Shown: one piece after another, positions 1-9,926 of the stretch
Layout: every line of letters begins with the position of its first letter
Numbering within the stretch: the stretch's first letter is position 1
DNA from: Desulforhopalus sp.
Lineage (GTDB): Bacteria > Desulfobacterota > Desulfobulbia > Desulfobulbales > Desulfocapsaceae
Assembly: GCA_030247675.1 (NCBI GenBank)
Contig: JAOTRX010000003.1
Coordinates: 372,001-436,000, forward strand
Length of the DNA: 64,000 bases
Direction: 5' to 3'
Translations under genes and position numbers: made by a program
The notes under the pieces: generated by a model
Databases searched by the model: none
The model's input: the letters and a program-made list of their open reading frames with translations, nothing else
What the model was told of the DNA's origin: nothing

Positions 1-866
1 AAGGGATTGCCGATCTCGTGGCGGATCCCGGAAAACACATAGCCAAGGTTCTTGGTGAGATTGGCTGCCTCAATGACTGCCTCCATTTGCTTTCTCTCGG
101 TGATATCGGAAAGCATCAGTATGACGTTGGGCGGAGTATTGGTTATCGCATACTGTTCAAGGGTGAGCTGCAGACCATTCAGCTGTATGAGCAGACTCTC
201 CGCCGGCTGCTGCGATGCGGCGGTAGCGATGGCGTCGAGGAGCGGTTGCGGAAAGGTTTCGGCGACATGCCGGCCAAGCAGATTCTCCCGGGGATGACCA
301 AGAAAACTGCTGGCTTTGGGATTGATATAGGCTATCCGGTTGCCAAGCAATTCGATAATGCCCTGTGACATACTCTCCAGAATGACCCGCAAATGCTGGT
401 TGTTTTTCAGGAGTTCGCGGGAGACATGGCGGCTGTGGAGATTTTCTCCGCCCTGAAAAGCCGGGATGGCGGGGCTATGATGCCTCGGCTTTTGTGAATC
501 ACTGAGGATTTGCAGAATATGCAGGCGCATTTCATCAAAGGGGCCCTTGGCAATCAGGGCATCGGCGCCAATTTCCTGACAATCAAGAGTTTGTTCCAGA
601 GCAACCCCGGAAACGATAACCAGGTAGCAGTGGCACAGATTGTCCATATTGCGGATGATTCGGCATAAATCATCACCGCCGATCCTTGGCATGATGAGGT
701 CAATGAAGATGACATCAGGGGTCATCTCCACCAGTGCGTCAAGGCAGCCAAAGACATCATTGGCACAAATCGTTTCGTGGCCGAGTTCGTCGAGGAACTC
801 GGCCATAAGCCTCAGAAAGACCGGATGGCTGTCAACCACGAGTACTTTTTTCTTGGATATATCCAC
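1..866 (-). CDS. Hybrid sensor kinase, REC-PAS-HisKA, truncated by the window edge
   Basis: The reverse strand reads without a stop from a GTG at 866 to the window edge; the C-terminal part is outside. Residues about 4-120 form a receiver domain (phosphoacceptor D in VIFIDLIMP, S in IVSG, K in ALIAKGPF). A PAS domain follows (about 150-265), and the frame ends in a histidine-kinase H-box (SGIRHEIGNP). The second residue of the receiver acidic pair is replaced (VVDSHP instead of VDDxx), so phosphorylation may be altered. An in-frame stop lies a short way upstream of the GTG, so the start cannot be far off, although the ribosome-binding site is weak. Presumably a cytoplasmic histidine kinase with an ATPase domain beyond the edge. 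Family confident; ligand unknown. Confidence 0.8.
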   Translation of the reverse strand, partial: MDISKKKVLVVDSHPVFLRLMAEFLDELGHETICANDVFGCLDALVEMTPDVIFIDLIMPRIGGDDLCRIIRNMDNLCHCYLVIVSGVALEQTLDCQEIGADALIAKGPFDEMRLHILQILSDSQKPRHHSPAIPAFQGGENLHSRHVSRELLKNNQHLRVILESMSQGIIELLGNRIAYINPKASSFLGHPRENLLGRHVAETFPQPLLDAIATAASQQPAESLLIQLNGLQLTLEQYAITNTPPNVILMLSDITERKQMEAVIEAANLTKNLGYVFSGIRHEIGNP

Positions 867-1125
867 GGCTACACAGAGTAAATTTTGGCTACCGAAGCGC
901 TTTGCCGGGTAGCAGGTACTGCCTTTCGGGCAGGGTGAAAGGGACGGTGACGATACACCATTGTATGGATATGACGACAACCTGTCAAATACCAGCGGTT
1001 GAAAGTTTGCTGTCCTGCCGGCACGACGCCATGATATTTACTCTTATCGTTAATCTGTGCTACAATTTGGAGGTCATTATCCCTGGGATGAGCAGTTGGC
1101 GTGCTAGACAAAAAGGAGGCCGTCC

Positions 1126-2208
1126 ATGCCTTGCAAAAACAAGGAACACCGATCAGTATCGGCATTGCTGTTTGCCTTGCGTCCTTATCACCTGCGGCAA
1201 AAGCTGGGTGTCGTTGGAACAGGGGCCGGGCGTTTCTTCGCCGTCGCTTTGATGGCGGTGTGCATCCTCGTTTTCTTGGCAGTCAACCCGGTGCCGGCCA
1301 TCAAGCCCTTTCGAATCGGCACTGGTGGAACCACAGGGGTGTATTACCCAATCGGCAAGCTTATCGCCGCCGGCCTCACTGCCTCGGCCGCTAGGGATTC
1401 TTCGGCGCTTGCCGGCTACATAGGGGTCGCCCAGAATTCGGCGGGGTCGGTTGAAAACGTGCGCACTGTCGTTTCCGGTGAGCTTGAAGCCGGTTTGGTG
1501 CAGGCCGATACCGCAGGCCTTGCCTACAATGGCCAGGGGGAATTCGCCGGACTGCCGAAGGCAGCAGACCTCAGGGCCATTGCCGCTTTATACCCCGAAA
1601 AATTTCAATTGGTGATACGAAAAGATGCCGGAATCAGCAGCATAGGTGATCTGCGAGGCAAGCGGATATCGGTTGATGAACTCGGGTCAGGGACACGGGG
1701 AGTGACGAATATTGTCCTCAATGCCTATGGCTTGAGCGAAAAAGACCTTGTCCCTTTATATATCAAGCCGTCATTTACTGAAGAACGGATGATGAATGGG
1801 CAGATGGACGGTTTTGCCTTTGTCGGCGGGATTCCGAATGCGGCGGTAACCAAACTGTTCGATATCGGGGTTAACCTCCTGCCGGTTGATTTGCCCATTG
1901 CCACTGCCATCAATGAGAAACATCCCTTCCTTGTTCCCGGGAAGATCAGCGGGAACATATACCCGGGCATCCCGGAAACCCCGACCCTTGAGGTGCGGGC
2001 GCTCCTTGTTGTCAGCCGCAACATGGCCGAAGCCGTGGCGTATGCGGTAACTGAGGCACTTTTTAGCGAGGCAACGCGGAAACTGCTTACAGGCGGTCAT
2101 CCGTTGGGCAAGGATATTACCGTCGAGGCCGCTCAGCAAGGGCTCTCCATTCCCCTGCATCCCGGAGCTCTGCGTTTTTACCGGGAGCATTCAGGGGAGA
2201 GTCGATGA
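1126..2208 (+). CDS. TAXI-family TRAP-type periplasmic solute-binding protein
   Basis: A 360-residue protein with a basic N-terminus and a hydrophobic signal segment (about residues 36-53). The mature part opens with a TAXI-family signature (IGTGGTTGVYYPIGKLI). A strong ribosome-binding site (AAAGGAGG) precedes the ATG. TAXI proteins bind small organic anions in the periplasm and normally feed a TRAP membrane permease, but no TRAP permease gene is nearby. Its stop overlaps the ATG of the following membrane histidine kinase by four bases, so the two are translationally coupled. I infer that it is a ligand-binding accessory subunit of that kinase rather than a transport component. The ligand cannot be told from sequence. 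Confidence 0.88.
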   Translation: MPCKNKEHRSVSALLFALRPYHLRQKLGVVGTGAGRFFAVALMAVCILVFLAVNPVPAIKPFRIGTGGTTGVYYPIGKLIAAGLTASAARDSSALAGYIGVAQNSAGSVENVRTVVSGELEAGLVQADTAGLAYNGQGEFAGLPKAADLRAIAALYPEKFQLVIRKDAGISSIGDLRGKRISVDELGSGTRGVTNIVLNAYGLSEKDLVPLYIKPSFTEERMMNGQMDGFAFVGGIPNAAVTKLFDIGVNLLPVDLPIATAINEKHPFLVPGKISGNIYPGIPETPTLEVRALLVVSRNMAEAVAYAVTEALFSEATRKLLTGGHPLGKDITVEAAQQGLSIPLHPGALRFYREHSGESR

Positions 2209-4409
2209 TTTCTGTTCCGCTTCCGTCCCGCCGCAATCTTTCCAACGGCATTATCCTTGGCAGCATTGCCGTGGTCTTCATTGCGGTGATTCTCGTCATT
2301 GTCTACACCAACAAGACGCTTCATTCGATTGAGAAAAATCTGCCGACGACGCTTTTTAGCGAGGTCATTTCCCTTTCTTCAGCTCAGGAGGAAATTGCCA
2401 GGGTTGTGGCCTCGGCACGTCTTGCGGCAATTTCCAGGGATCCACACCATATCGACGAGCTGCGCTGGAATATTCTGGTTGCCTACAACATGACCGCCGA
2501 GCTGCGGGATACCTACGTCGCCAATAATATGGTCAATGCCTCGGCCTTTCATTCGATCATTGCCCCGGCCCTTGCCGATCTGCAGGTGTGGATGAACGAT
2601 GGTATCTCCGGCTATGCACCGGATTCGCCGGTGGTTCTCGGGATGCTTTACGAGCGGATCTTCCAGGCCTTCGAGAAGGTTGCCGCCATCAAACGCGATT
2701 CGCGGGCCGAGGCGCAGAGCATTCTTGAAATGGAGCGCAGCCGCCTGGAGCTTTTTCAAAATAGCGTCAATCTCCTCTTCGTCTTTACCCTGGCTTTGGC
2801 ACTGGGTTTAGTCTTCCTCCTCCTGCGGCAGATTGTCATAAAAAACAAGGAGATAATTGCCAACAAGGAGATCCAGCAACAACATGCCCTGCTTACCAGT
2901 CTGCTGCACCGCATTCCTCTTGGTGTGGCCGTTTGGGGTGAGGATAAACGGATTATGCACCTGAATACCGGATTTACCGAGATAACCGGCTATACCCGTG
3001 AGGATCTGCCGCATCTGTCGGTGTGGTCGGGCCGCGCCTATCCTGACCGGGCGTATCGGCTGCGGACCATGCAGCACTACAGTGTGGCGGGCGGTGAGGG
3101 GGCGGTTTGTGAATACCGGGTTACCTGCAAGGACGGCACGGTGAAGGATGTCGAATTTCGAACCGCCCTGCTCCCGGATCAGCGGGGTATCGTTACCCTG
3201 ACCGATGTAACGGAAAGAAACAACAACGAAAAGGCCCTGCAGGAAAGCCGCCAGATGGACGCCCGGGCAAGGAAAATGGAGTCCCTCGGTCTACTGGCCG
3301 GCGGTGTTGCCCATGACCTGAACAATATCTTGTCCGGTATCGTCAGTTACCCGGAACTTCTCCTCCTTGAACTCCCTGAGGAGCACCGGATGCGGCGGCC
3401 TCTGGAGATCATTCTCGAGTCCGGCATGCGCGCCTCGGCGATTGTCCAGGATCTGCTGACGGTTGCCCGCGGTGTCGCGGTTGCCAAGGAACCGGTCAAC
3501 CTGCACACCATCATCCTTGAGTATCTGCAGTCTCCGGAATTCAGAATGCTTGAAAACCATCACCCGCAGGTGAGGGTAGCCACCGACCTGGCAGCTGATT
3601 CGGCAAACATTATGGGGTCTCGGGTCCATCTCCGCAAGATCCTCATGAATCTGGTTGCCAATGGCTTTGAGGCCATGGATTCACCCGGTGAGGTGACCAT
3701 ATCCTTGCACCAGCGCCATATCGATGCGCTGTCACGCAATGAAGCTGAGATAGAGGAAGGTGAATATGTGGTGCTGACGGTTGGCGATCAGGGCAAGGGC
3801 ATTTCCAGCGAGGATCTGGAGAAAATCTTTGAGCCGTTTTACTCAAAGAAGGTCATGGGCAGGAGCGGCACGGGGCTTGGCCTGACCGTGGTGTGGAACG
3901 TGGTGCGGGATCACAACGGCTATATCAACGTGTCGAGCAGCAAGATGGGGACGCGCTTCGTCATCCATTTTCCGATCACCGATAAGCTGGAAAGGCAGCC
4001 GGAGGCGATTGTCGACCTTGCCGATTTCCGCGGCAAGGGAGAAACCGTTCTGGTGGTCGATGACGTCAGCACCCAACGGCTGATCACCTCAAGTATTATC
4101 GAGAGACTTGGCTACCGCGTCGATTCGATGCCGAGTGGTGAAGCGGCAATTGAATACCTGCAGCGCAAGCCGGTCGAGCTGGTGATCCTCGATATGATCA
4201 TGACTCCCGGTATCAGCGGCCGGACCACCTATGAGCGCATCATCCGGATGTATCCCGGCCAGAAGGCGATAATTGTCAGTGGCTATGCCGAAACGGCGGA
4301 GGTGAAAGAAACGCTGCGCCTTGGTGCCGGCAGGTTTCTCAAGAAGCCGCTGATGATCCGGGAGCTGGCAACGGCTATCCATGATGTCCTGTATCCTGGG
4401 GCCGGATAG
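2205..4409 (+). CDS. Membrane-bound hybrid histidine kinase coupled to the TAXI protein
   Basis: 734 residues. Order: transmembrane segment (about 15-37), a mostly helical periplasmic region, second transmembrane segment (about 190-212), PAS domain (about 225-340), HisKA with phosphoacceptor His in GGVAHDLNN, HATPase with N box (ILMNLVANGFEA), G1 (VGDQGKGIS) and G2 (GTGLGLTVV), and a C-terminal receiver (VVDDVS; Asp in VILDMIM; Lys in FLKKPL). The helical periplasmic part has no obvious ligand pocket of its own, which fits sensing through the overlapping TAXI protein. There is no output domain, so the phosphoryl group should pass to a separate HPt or regulator. The start codon lies in the ATGA overlap with the upstream gene. 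Confidence 0.9.
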   Translation: MISVPLPSRRNLSNGIILGSIAVVFIAVILVIVYTNKTLHSIEKNLPTTLFSEVISLSSAQEEIARVVASARLAAISRDPHHIDELRWNILVAYNMTAELRDTYVANNMVNASAFHSIIAPALADLQVWMNDGISGYAPDSPVVLGMLYERIFQAFEKVAAIKRDSRAEAQSILEMERSRLELFQNSVNLLFVFTLALALGLVFLLLRQIVIKNKEIIANKEIQQQHALLTSLLHRIPLGVAVWGEDKRIMHLNTGFTEITGYTREDLPHLSVWSGRAYPDRAYRLRTMQHYSVAGGEGAVCEYRVTCKDGTVKDVEFRTALLPDQRGIVTLTDVTERNNNEKALQESRQMDARARKMESLGLLAGGVAHDLNNILSGIVSYPELLLLELPEEHRMRRPLEIILESGMRASAIVQDLLTVARGVAVAKEPVNLHTIILEYLQSPEFRMLENHHPQVRVATDLAADSANIMGSRVHLRKILMNLVANGFEAMDSPGEVTISLHQRHIDALSRNEAEIEEGEYVVLTVGDQGKGISSEDLEKIFEPFYSKKVMGRSGTGLGLTVVWNVVRDHNGYINVSSSKMGTRFVIHFPITDKLERQPEAIVDLADFRGKGETVLVVDDVSTQRLITSSIIERLGYRVDSMPSGEAAIEYLQRKPVELVILDMIMTPGISGRTTYERIIRMYPGQKAIIVSGYAETAEVKETLRLGAGRFLKKPLMIRELATAIHDVLYPGAG

Positions 4410-4450
4410 GGGACATCCCCGCTGCGGTTGTCCGCCCCTGCCTGAGTCAA

Positions 4451-4550
4451 TTCCTATTCCAAATCAAGTGTTACCTCTAGCCGCACTACTCCGTGCTGTC
4501 TCATCACTGTTCGCTCGCTGCTTCGTTTTCATCTTGATTTAGAAATGGAA
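4451..4550. repeat. TIR element copy 1 (MITE-like)
   Basis: About 100 bp with inverted ends: the left end carries AAATCAAG and the right end CTTGATTTAGAAATGGAA. It resembles the 125-bp element at 63869-63993 over its right half (shared GCTCGCT, GCTTCGTT and the same right end). The left terminal repeat is imperfect, so this copy looks degraded. It is non-coding and lies between the convergent genes ending at 4409 and 4622. Confidence 0.6.
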
Positions 4551-4556
4551 CAACCC

Positions 4557-4596
4557 AATTGGCAAGCACTGCCTATGCCGTCAGGCCAATTTTTTT
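4557..4596 (+). terminator. Probable rho-independent terminator
   Basis: A 7-bp stem AATTGGC / GCCAATT with a 21-nt loop is followed by a run of T residues. It lies downstream of the histidine kinase ending at 4409. The loop is long, so the call is moderate. Confidence 0.45.
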
Positions 4597-4625
4597 GAGC
4601 AGACAAGCCCCTCAATTTGGCTTAG
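4590..4625 (+). repeat. Degenerate copy of the 55-bp hairpin repeat
   Basis: The stretch TTTGAGCAGACAAGC followed by CCTCAA and GGCTTAG matches the second half of the repeat family consensus (TTTGAGCAGACAAGCTGCTC, then AACTCAGCTTTAT). The stop codon of the minus-strand kinase (TAA, complement of 4622-4624) lies at its edge, as it does in two clear copies. The first half is not recognisable. Confidence 0.45.
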
Positions 4626-7054
4626 CTGGTTAATGCGGTTCGAACCTTGGATGAGAGCTCCTGCATGGTGAAGGGTTTTTGGATGAATTGGACGTTTTCG
4701 TCAAGGACATTGTGATCGGCAATGACATCGGCCGTATACCCGGAAGTGAAGAGCAGTTTCAAGGAAGGCTGGCGTTCTCGCAGTTGCCCGGCCAGTTCCC
4801 AGCCGTTCATCACCGGCATGATGACATCGGTCAGGAGAAGATCAATTTTCCCCTGATATTCGCTGGCTTGGCGAAGGCCTTCGGCCGGCGAACCAGCCGT
4901 CAGTACCTGGTAGCCCATCTGTTTCAGCATTTCACAGGTCATGCCGAGGATGGCCGGCTCATCTTCGACGACCAGGATCGTCTCCGAGCCCACCGCCGGC
5001 TTTTCCGCCGCCGTATCTGTGGCCCGCACAGGGGGTTGATCGGTGTAACGGGGCAGGAAGACGGCGAAGCACGATCCCTGTCCCGGCTCGCTGTCGACGA
5101 CAATGAATCCCCGGTTCTGTTGGACGATGCCGTATACCGTGGCCAGGCCGAGACCGGTGCCCTTGCCGACATCCTTGGTGGTATAAAAGGGTTCAAAGAG
5201 GTTGACCAGGACGTCGTTTTCCATACCAGAACCGGTGTCTCTGATCGACAGCATGACATAATCACCCTCCCGGCAACCCTCGTGGTGGGTGCAGGTGGTG
5301 GCGGTAAAGGATTTGTTGGCAGTGCTGATAGTCACCTTTCCGACATTGGTGATGGCATCCCTGGCGTTGGCGCAAAGGTTGGCGAGAATCTGATCGATTT
5401 GTGAGGGGTCGATCTTCACCGGCCAGAGGTCCGCGGCCGGTGCCCAGACGAAATCGATGTCTTCGCCCATCAGGCGCTTGAGCATGTCGGCCATACCGTC
5501 GACAATGTCGTTGAGGTCAAGAACCTTGGGGATGACTGTCTGTTTGCGGGCAAAGGCCAGGAGGCGTCTGGTCAGTTCGGCGGAGCGCCGGGCGGCCTTG
5601 TTAATCTCGGCAAGGCCCGTGTATAGCGGGTCCTGGGCCGGAACGCGGACCAGGGCGAGTTCGGTGTGGCCAAGGATGACGCCGAGCATGTTGTTGAAGT
5701 CGTGAGCAATACCTCCCGCCAATCGGCCAATCGATTCCATTTTACGGGCCTGGGCCAGTTCATCGCGGAGCTTGGACTGTTCTTCCTCGGCCCGCAATCG
5801 TTCGGAGATATCGCGCATTGCCGCAAGAAGCAGCTTACGCCCGTCGAGTTGGAAGAAGCGGGCAACTATCTCCACGGGGAAGATAGTACCGTCCCTTTTT
5901 TTATGGTACCGCAAGGGGATATGGACCGTACCTTCACCACTTTGCGCCTGCAAGCGGGTTTCTTCCGGTTCAGCCGACAAATCGGTGGGGCGGAGTTCGA
6001 GGAGTTCCTCATGGCTATATCCATACAGGTCGGCCGCCGCCTTGTTCACCTCGATGTGGGTGAGGGTCTCCACATCGATGACCACTATGGCATCGGAGCC
6101 GGCATTGAAGAGCTGCCGGTAGCGTTCTTCGCTGGTGCGCAGTGCCCGGGTGCGATGGGCGACCGCCTTACGCAACGAGGCGTTCCAAACAAAAAGCCCC
6201 GCAATCAGCAAAATAATAAAGCCGGTAGCTATGAGGATGTAGGGAAAGACACGGGTATGAAATGACCTGGGGAGGGTGATACCTATCCATCGTTCTTCGA
6301 TTTCTTGCCGTTCCAAGGGGGTGATTTGCTGAAACCCCTTGGTTATGAGCTGCAGGGTTTGCTTATCGCCCTTCTTGACCGCCCGGTGAAAATGACCGGT
6401 ATTCAGCGGCGCTGACTCCTTAAATTGCCGTTCTATGCCAAATTTATGGAGAAAGTAGAGGGCCGGAGGTTTATCGACGACAAAGACGTTGACCTTATGC
6501 TCCATGGCGGCGCGGATGATCTCCTCATAGCCGTTGAAGAGAATCAGGCTGTCCACTCCGTGGCTGCGTAACAGATTGACGGCGTCATCGCCTTCTTTGG
6601 CGGCCACGGCAAAACCTTTCAGGGAAGCGGTGCCGGAAATGCCGCTGATCTGGGAGTTAAAGAATGCCGGAACCTCAAGCCGGGCGTAGGGCTCGGTAAA
6701 ATCGAGCCAGCCTTGCCGTTCGGGATTTTTGAAGATGGTATCGATGACATCGAATTGCCCGGCCTTCATACCCTGAAGGGCATCAGCCCAGTCCATCGGG
6801 CTGAGGTTGACGTGAATGCCGGTCTTTTTTTCAAAGAGCCGCCACTGATCAATAAGAATGCCCTGAATGGAGCCATCGCCGGAACGGAAGACGTAGGGAG
6901 GATAGTTGTTGTCCAATACCACCTGCAGGCTTTGGGGAGAAAGCTGCTCACCACCTGTGGCCCAGGCCATGCCGGCCACAAGGAACAAAAAGAAAAAGGC
7001 CAGTGCCGTTTGGAGGTGGCGCTTCGGGGTATGGAATGCCGGCTCCTGGTTCAT
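4622..7054 (-). CDS. Hybrid histidine kinase with periplasmic family-3 binding domain
   Basis: 810 residues. A signal or anchor segment (about 14-32) precedes an extracytoplasmic solute-binding domain of the SBP_bac_3 type (about 40-265; it begins LQVVLDNNYPPYVF and contains GMKAGQFDVI), then a transmembrane segment (about 270-293), PAS domain (about 315-425), HisKA (His in GGIAHDFNN), HATPase (G2 box GTGLGLATV) and a C-terminal receiver (VVEDEP; Asp in LLLTDVIMP; Lys in FIQKPF). This is a BvgS/EvgS-like layout in which the kinase carries its own binding domain, probably for an amino acid or similar polar ligand. It has no output domain. It is convergent with the preceding kinase. Confidence 0.9.
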   Translation of the reverse strand: MNQEPAFHTPKRHLQTALAFFFLFLVAGMAWATGGEQLSPQSLQVVLDNNYPPYVFRSGDGSIQGILIDQWRLFEKKTGIHVNLSPMDWADALQGMKAGQFDVIDTIFKNPERQGWLDFTEPYARLEVPAFFNSQISGISGTASLKGFAVAAKEGDDAVNLLRSHGVDSLILFNGYEEIIRAAMEHKVNVFVVDKPPALYFLHKFGIERQFKESAPLNTGHFHRAVKKGDKQTLQLITKGFQQITPLERQEIEERWIGITLPRSFHTRVFPYILIATGFIILLIAGLFVWNASLRKAVAHRTRALRTSEERYRQLFNAGSDAIVVIDVETLTHIEVNKAAADLYGYSHEELLELRPTDLSAEPEETRLQAQSGEGTVHIPLRYHKKRDGTIFPVEIVARFFQLDGRKLLLAAMRDISERLRAEEEQSKLRDELAQARKMESIGRLAGGIAHDFNNMLGVILGHTELALVRVPAQDPLYTGLAEINKAARRSAELTRRLLAFARKQTVIPKVLDLNDIVDGMADMLKRLMGEDIDFVWAPAADLWPVKIDPSQIDQILANLCANARDAITNVGKVTISTANKSFTATTCTHHEGCREGDYVMLSIRDTGSGMENDVLVNLFEPFYTTKDVGKGTGLGLATVYGIVQQNRGFIVVDSEPGQGSCFAVFLPRYTDQPPVRATDTAAEKPAVGSETILVVEDEPAILGMTCEMLKQMGYQVLTAGSPAEGLRQASEYQGKIDLLLTDVIMPVMNGWELAGQLRERQPSLKLLFTSGYTADVIADHNVLDENVQFIQKPFTMQELSSKVRTALTS

Positions 7055-7203
7055 CGAGAGTCTCCAGGTGGTGGTCGCTCAATTGACCGTAAAGGTATAT
7101 CTTCATTAAACGAGGTTATGCCCCTCCTTGTCAAATTCCAGCGGCTGAAAACTGTACTTCGGGAAGCTTCTGGATGGTGCGAGCAGGTTCAGCAGGGATG
7201 CCG

Positions 7204-9909
7204 TCAGTTTTTGTCATCAAGAATCTTGCGAATCAGGGTGGCAATATCGTTCTTTGTCAGGGGTTTCATGGCAAATCCCCTGATGCCCATCGATTTTACC
7301 TTCTCCTCGGAGACCAGGCTGCTGTAGCCGGTGCAGAGGATGATGGGGAGATCCGGGCGGATCTGCAGGAGGCGCCGGGAAAGATCGATGCCGGTCATGC
7401 CCGGCATGGTCAGATCACAAATGACCACGTCAAAGCGCTTCGGTTCATTTTGAAAGGCGGTGAGTGCCTCAAAGCTCTTGGTCTTGGTGGTTACCTGGTA
7501 GCCCAGCCGTTCCAGCATGATCGTGCTCATTTCAGCGAGAATTTCCTCGTCATCGACAAGGAGGATGTGTTCCCTGCCGGTGAGGGCCAAAGCGGAGGAA
7601 TCGGTGTCTCTTGTCGAGTATTTTTCGATTGCCGGCAGGATTACGTGAAAAACAGCCCCATTCCCTGGCCGGCTGTCACAGGTAATGGCCCCACCATAGC
7701 TTTGGATGATACCATGGACGGTGGCAAGCCCCATGCCCGTGCCCTTACCGACCTCCTTGGTGGTAAAATAGGGGTCAAAGATCCGTTCCCGGATCTCCAA
7801 GGGGATCCCCGTGCCGGTATCCCTGATAGACAGTTGGATGAAATCTCCCTGCTGCATGTGCGGATTGGCACCAAGGTCTTCTCCGGTAAGTTGCTTTTTC
7901 CCAAGGCTTATGGTCAGGGTGCCGCCTTGCTGCTCCATGGCGTGGAAGGCATTGGTGCAGAGGTTCATGACTATTTGATGGATTTGCGTCGGGTCGGCCA
8001 GGATGGCTCCGGCATTTGTGTCAATATCCTGCTCAATGGTGATAGTTGCCGGCAAGGAGGCACGGAGGAGCTTGATGGCCTCCTTGATGATGTTTGCCGG
8101 CTGCACGGCGACCTGCTCGATTTCCCCCTGGCGGCTAAAGGCAAGTATCTGTTTTACCAATTCTTTTGCCCTGAGCCCGGCCTTCAGGACCTGATTGATA
8201 TCGTGGAATGCCGGTGAACTGGCCGGGCTGTCGTCACGAACCATCTCCGCATAGCCGATGATAGCGCCAAGGATATTATTGAAATCATGGGCAATTCCTC
8301 CGGCAAGGGTGCCTATCGCCTCCATCTTCTGGGCCTGGCGCAGCTTGCTTTCCATTGCCATCTCGGCGGTGATATCCCTTTTGATCGCCACGTATTTTTG
8401 GACATGGCGGTGGCTGTCGACCACCGGCGAGATAGTGGTGTCCTCAACGTACAGGCTACCGTCCTTTCTCTTATTGGTTATCTGGCCCTTCCAGACACGG
8501 CCGCTGGTTATGGTCTGCCAGAGCTCGGCGTAAAATCCCTGGTCGTGCTTGCCGCTTTTAACAATTCGGGGATTTTGCCCGATCAGCTCAGCGCCTGAAT
8601 ACCCGGTGATCTGGGCAAAGGCCGGATTGACATATTCAATGGTGCCATCCTGGCTGGTAAGAGCAATTGCAACAGGCGCTTGCTCGATGGCGGTGATGAG
8701 GATTTCCCGCTCCGATTCCAGGCGTTTACGCTCGGTGACATCCTGGGCGAAGCCGACGAGGGCGATGACCCTGCCGCTTGCATCGGTCTCGCGCTCGCTC
8801 TGGCTGTGGATCCAGCGAATGGTGCCATCGGGGCGGATAATCCGGTACTCGATCGGTCGGGGAAGGCCATCAGCAAGGACGGCGGTGCGGTTTTCAAGAA
8901 CTTGTGCCCGGTCTTCCGGATGCACTGCCGGGGTGACGCTGACGTTCGTGGTGTCATCAGGCGAGTGACGGTTCGTACCAAAGATCGTATACATGCCGTC
9001 GGACCAGGTAATCTTGCCGGTGTCTGCCGTATACCGCCAGCTGCCGGTCTGTGAGATCGCCTCGGTTTGGGCGAGCAGGGCAGCTTTTTTCGACAAGGCC
9101 TCTTCCGCCCGCTTGCGTTCGGTGATATCCCGGCAGATGCTCATCATCGCCGATTGGCCCTCCCAACTGATGATACGGGCGCTCACCTCCACCGGGATGG
9201 TGCTGCCATCCCTGCGGCGATGGCTGGATGTAAAGCTCAGCCGGCCGCGGTCCCTGAGTTTAGCTATGCGTTCCGGCGCGAAGCGGGCCTCTTCCGGGGT
9301 GTCAACATCGGCTACCCGCAGCGACAGCAGCTCGCTCTGGGTATAGCCCAGCAACTCGCAGGCCGTCGTATTGGCCGCCAGTATCCGTGCCTCCTCGTCG
9401 TGGATATAGATGGCGTCGCCGGCGCTCTCAAAGAGAACCCGGTATTTATACTCGCTTTCCCTGAGCGCCCTGGTGCGTTTCGCCACCTCCTGCGCCAGGC
9501 TGCGGCGTTCCTGGCGCAGGGTGTCTTCGGCACTTTTAATGCGCAGGGCGACCTTGACCTGGGATACCAGTTCCGCCTCGTCGATCGGCTTGGATAAAAA
9601 GGCGTCGGCCCCGAGGTCGAGCCCCTTGACCCGGCTTTGGTGGTCGGTTTTGATGGCGGTGATCATGATCACCGGAATAGTACTGGTTTGGGTATCGGTC
9701 TTGAGATATCGGCAGGTTTCAAAGCCGTCCATGCCCGGCATCAGGACGTCAAGGAGGATGACATCCGGTTGCTCGGTTCGCGCCATTTCGATGCCTTCCA
9801 GTCCCGACCGGGCGGTACTTACCATGCAGCCGGGCAGGAGGTATTTCAACAGGGCGGACAGGGTGATCAGATTGTCGTCTTTGTCGTCTATCGCCAGTAT
9901 CTTTTGCAT
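7204..9909 (-). CDS. Soluble hybrid kinase REC-PAS-PAS-PAS-HisKA-HATPase-REC
   Basis: 901 residues without a transmembrane segment. Order: receiver (1-120; AIDDKDD, Asp in VILLDVLMP, Lys in FLSKPI), coiled-coil linker, three PAS domains with PAC-like ends (about 155-275, 285-400, 405-525), HisKA (His in GGIAHDFNN), HATPase (GTGMGLATV) and a terminal receiver (LVDDEE; Asp in VVICDLTMP; Lys in AMKPL). The N-terminal receiver suggests that it takes phosphate from another kinase, plausibly the one encoded just upstream at 9979-12960. Its C-terminal half is closely similar in wording to the kinase at 42806-46018 (shared ILAFSRQ, IHQI/LHQI, EILAEM), suggesting paralogy. No output domain. Confidence 0.9.
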   Translation of the reverse strand: MQKILAIDDKDDNLITLSALLKYLLPGCMVSTARSGLEGIEMARTEQPDVILLDVLMPGMDGFETCRYLKTDTQTSTIPVIMITAIKTDHQSRVKGLDLGADAFLSKPIDEAELVSQVKVALRIKSAEDTLRQERRSLAQEVAKRTRALRESEYKYRVLFESAGDAIYIHDEEARILAANTTACELLGYTQSELLSLRVADVDTPEEARFAPERIAKLRDRGRLSFTSSHRRRDGSTIPVEVSARIISWEGQSAMMSICRDITERKRAEEALSKKAALLAQTEAISQTGSWRYTADTGKITWSDGMYTIFGTNRHSPDDTTNVSVTPAVHPEDRAQVLENRTAVLADGLPRPIEYRIIRPDGTIRWIHSQSERETDASGRVIALVGFAQDVTERKRLESEREILITAIEQAPVAIALTSQDGTIEYVNPAFAQITGYSGAELIGQNPRIVKSGKHDQGFYAELWQTITSGRVWKGQITNKRKDGSLYVEDTTISPVVDSHRHVQKYVAIKRDITAEMAMESKLRQAQKMEAIGTLAGGIAHDFNNILGAIIGYAEMVRDDSPASSPAFHDINQVLKAGLRAKELVKQILAFSRQGEIEQVAVQPANIIKEAIKLLRASLPATITIEQDIDTNAGAILADPTQIHQIVMNLCTNAFHAMEQQGGTLTISLGKKQLTGEDLGANPHMQQGDFIQLSIRDTGTGIPLEIRERIFDPYFTTKEVGKGTGMGLATVHGIIQSYGGAITCDSRPGNGAVFHVILPAIEKYSTRDTDSSALALTGREHILLVDDEEILAEMSTIMLERLGYQVTTKTKSFEALTAFQNEPKRFDVVICDLTMPGMTGIDLSRRLLQIRPDLPIILCTGYSSLVSEEKVKSMGIRGFAMKPLTKNDIATLIRKILDDKN

Positions 9910-9926
9910 ATTTTTTCTCTTGGTTG

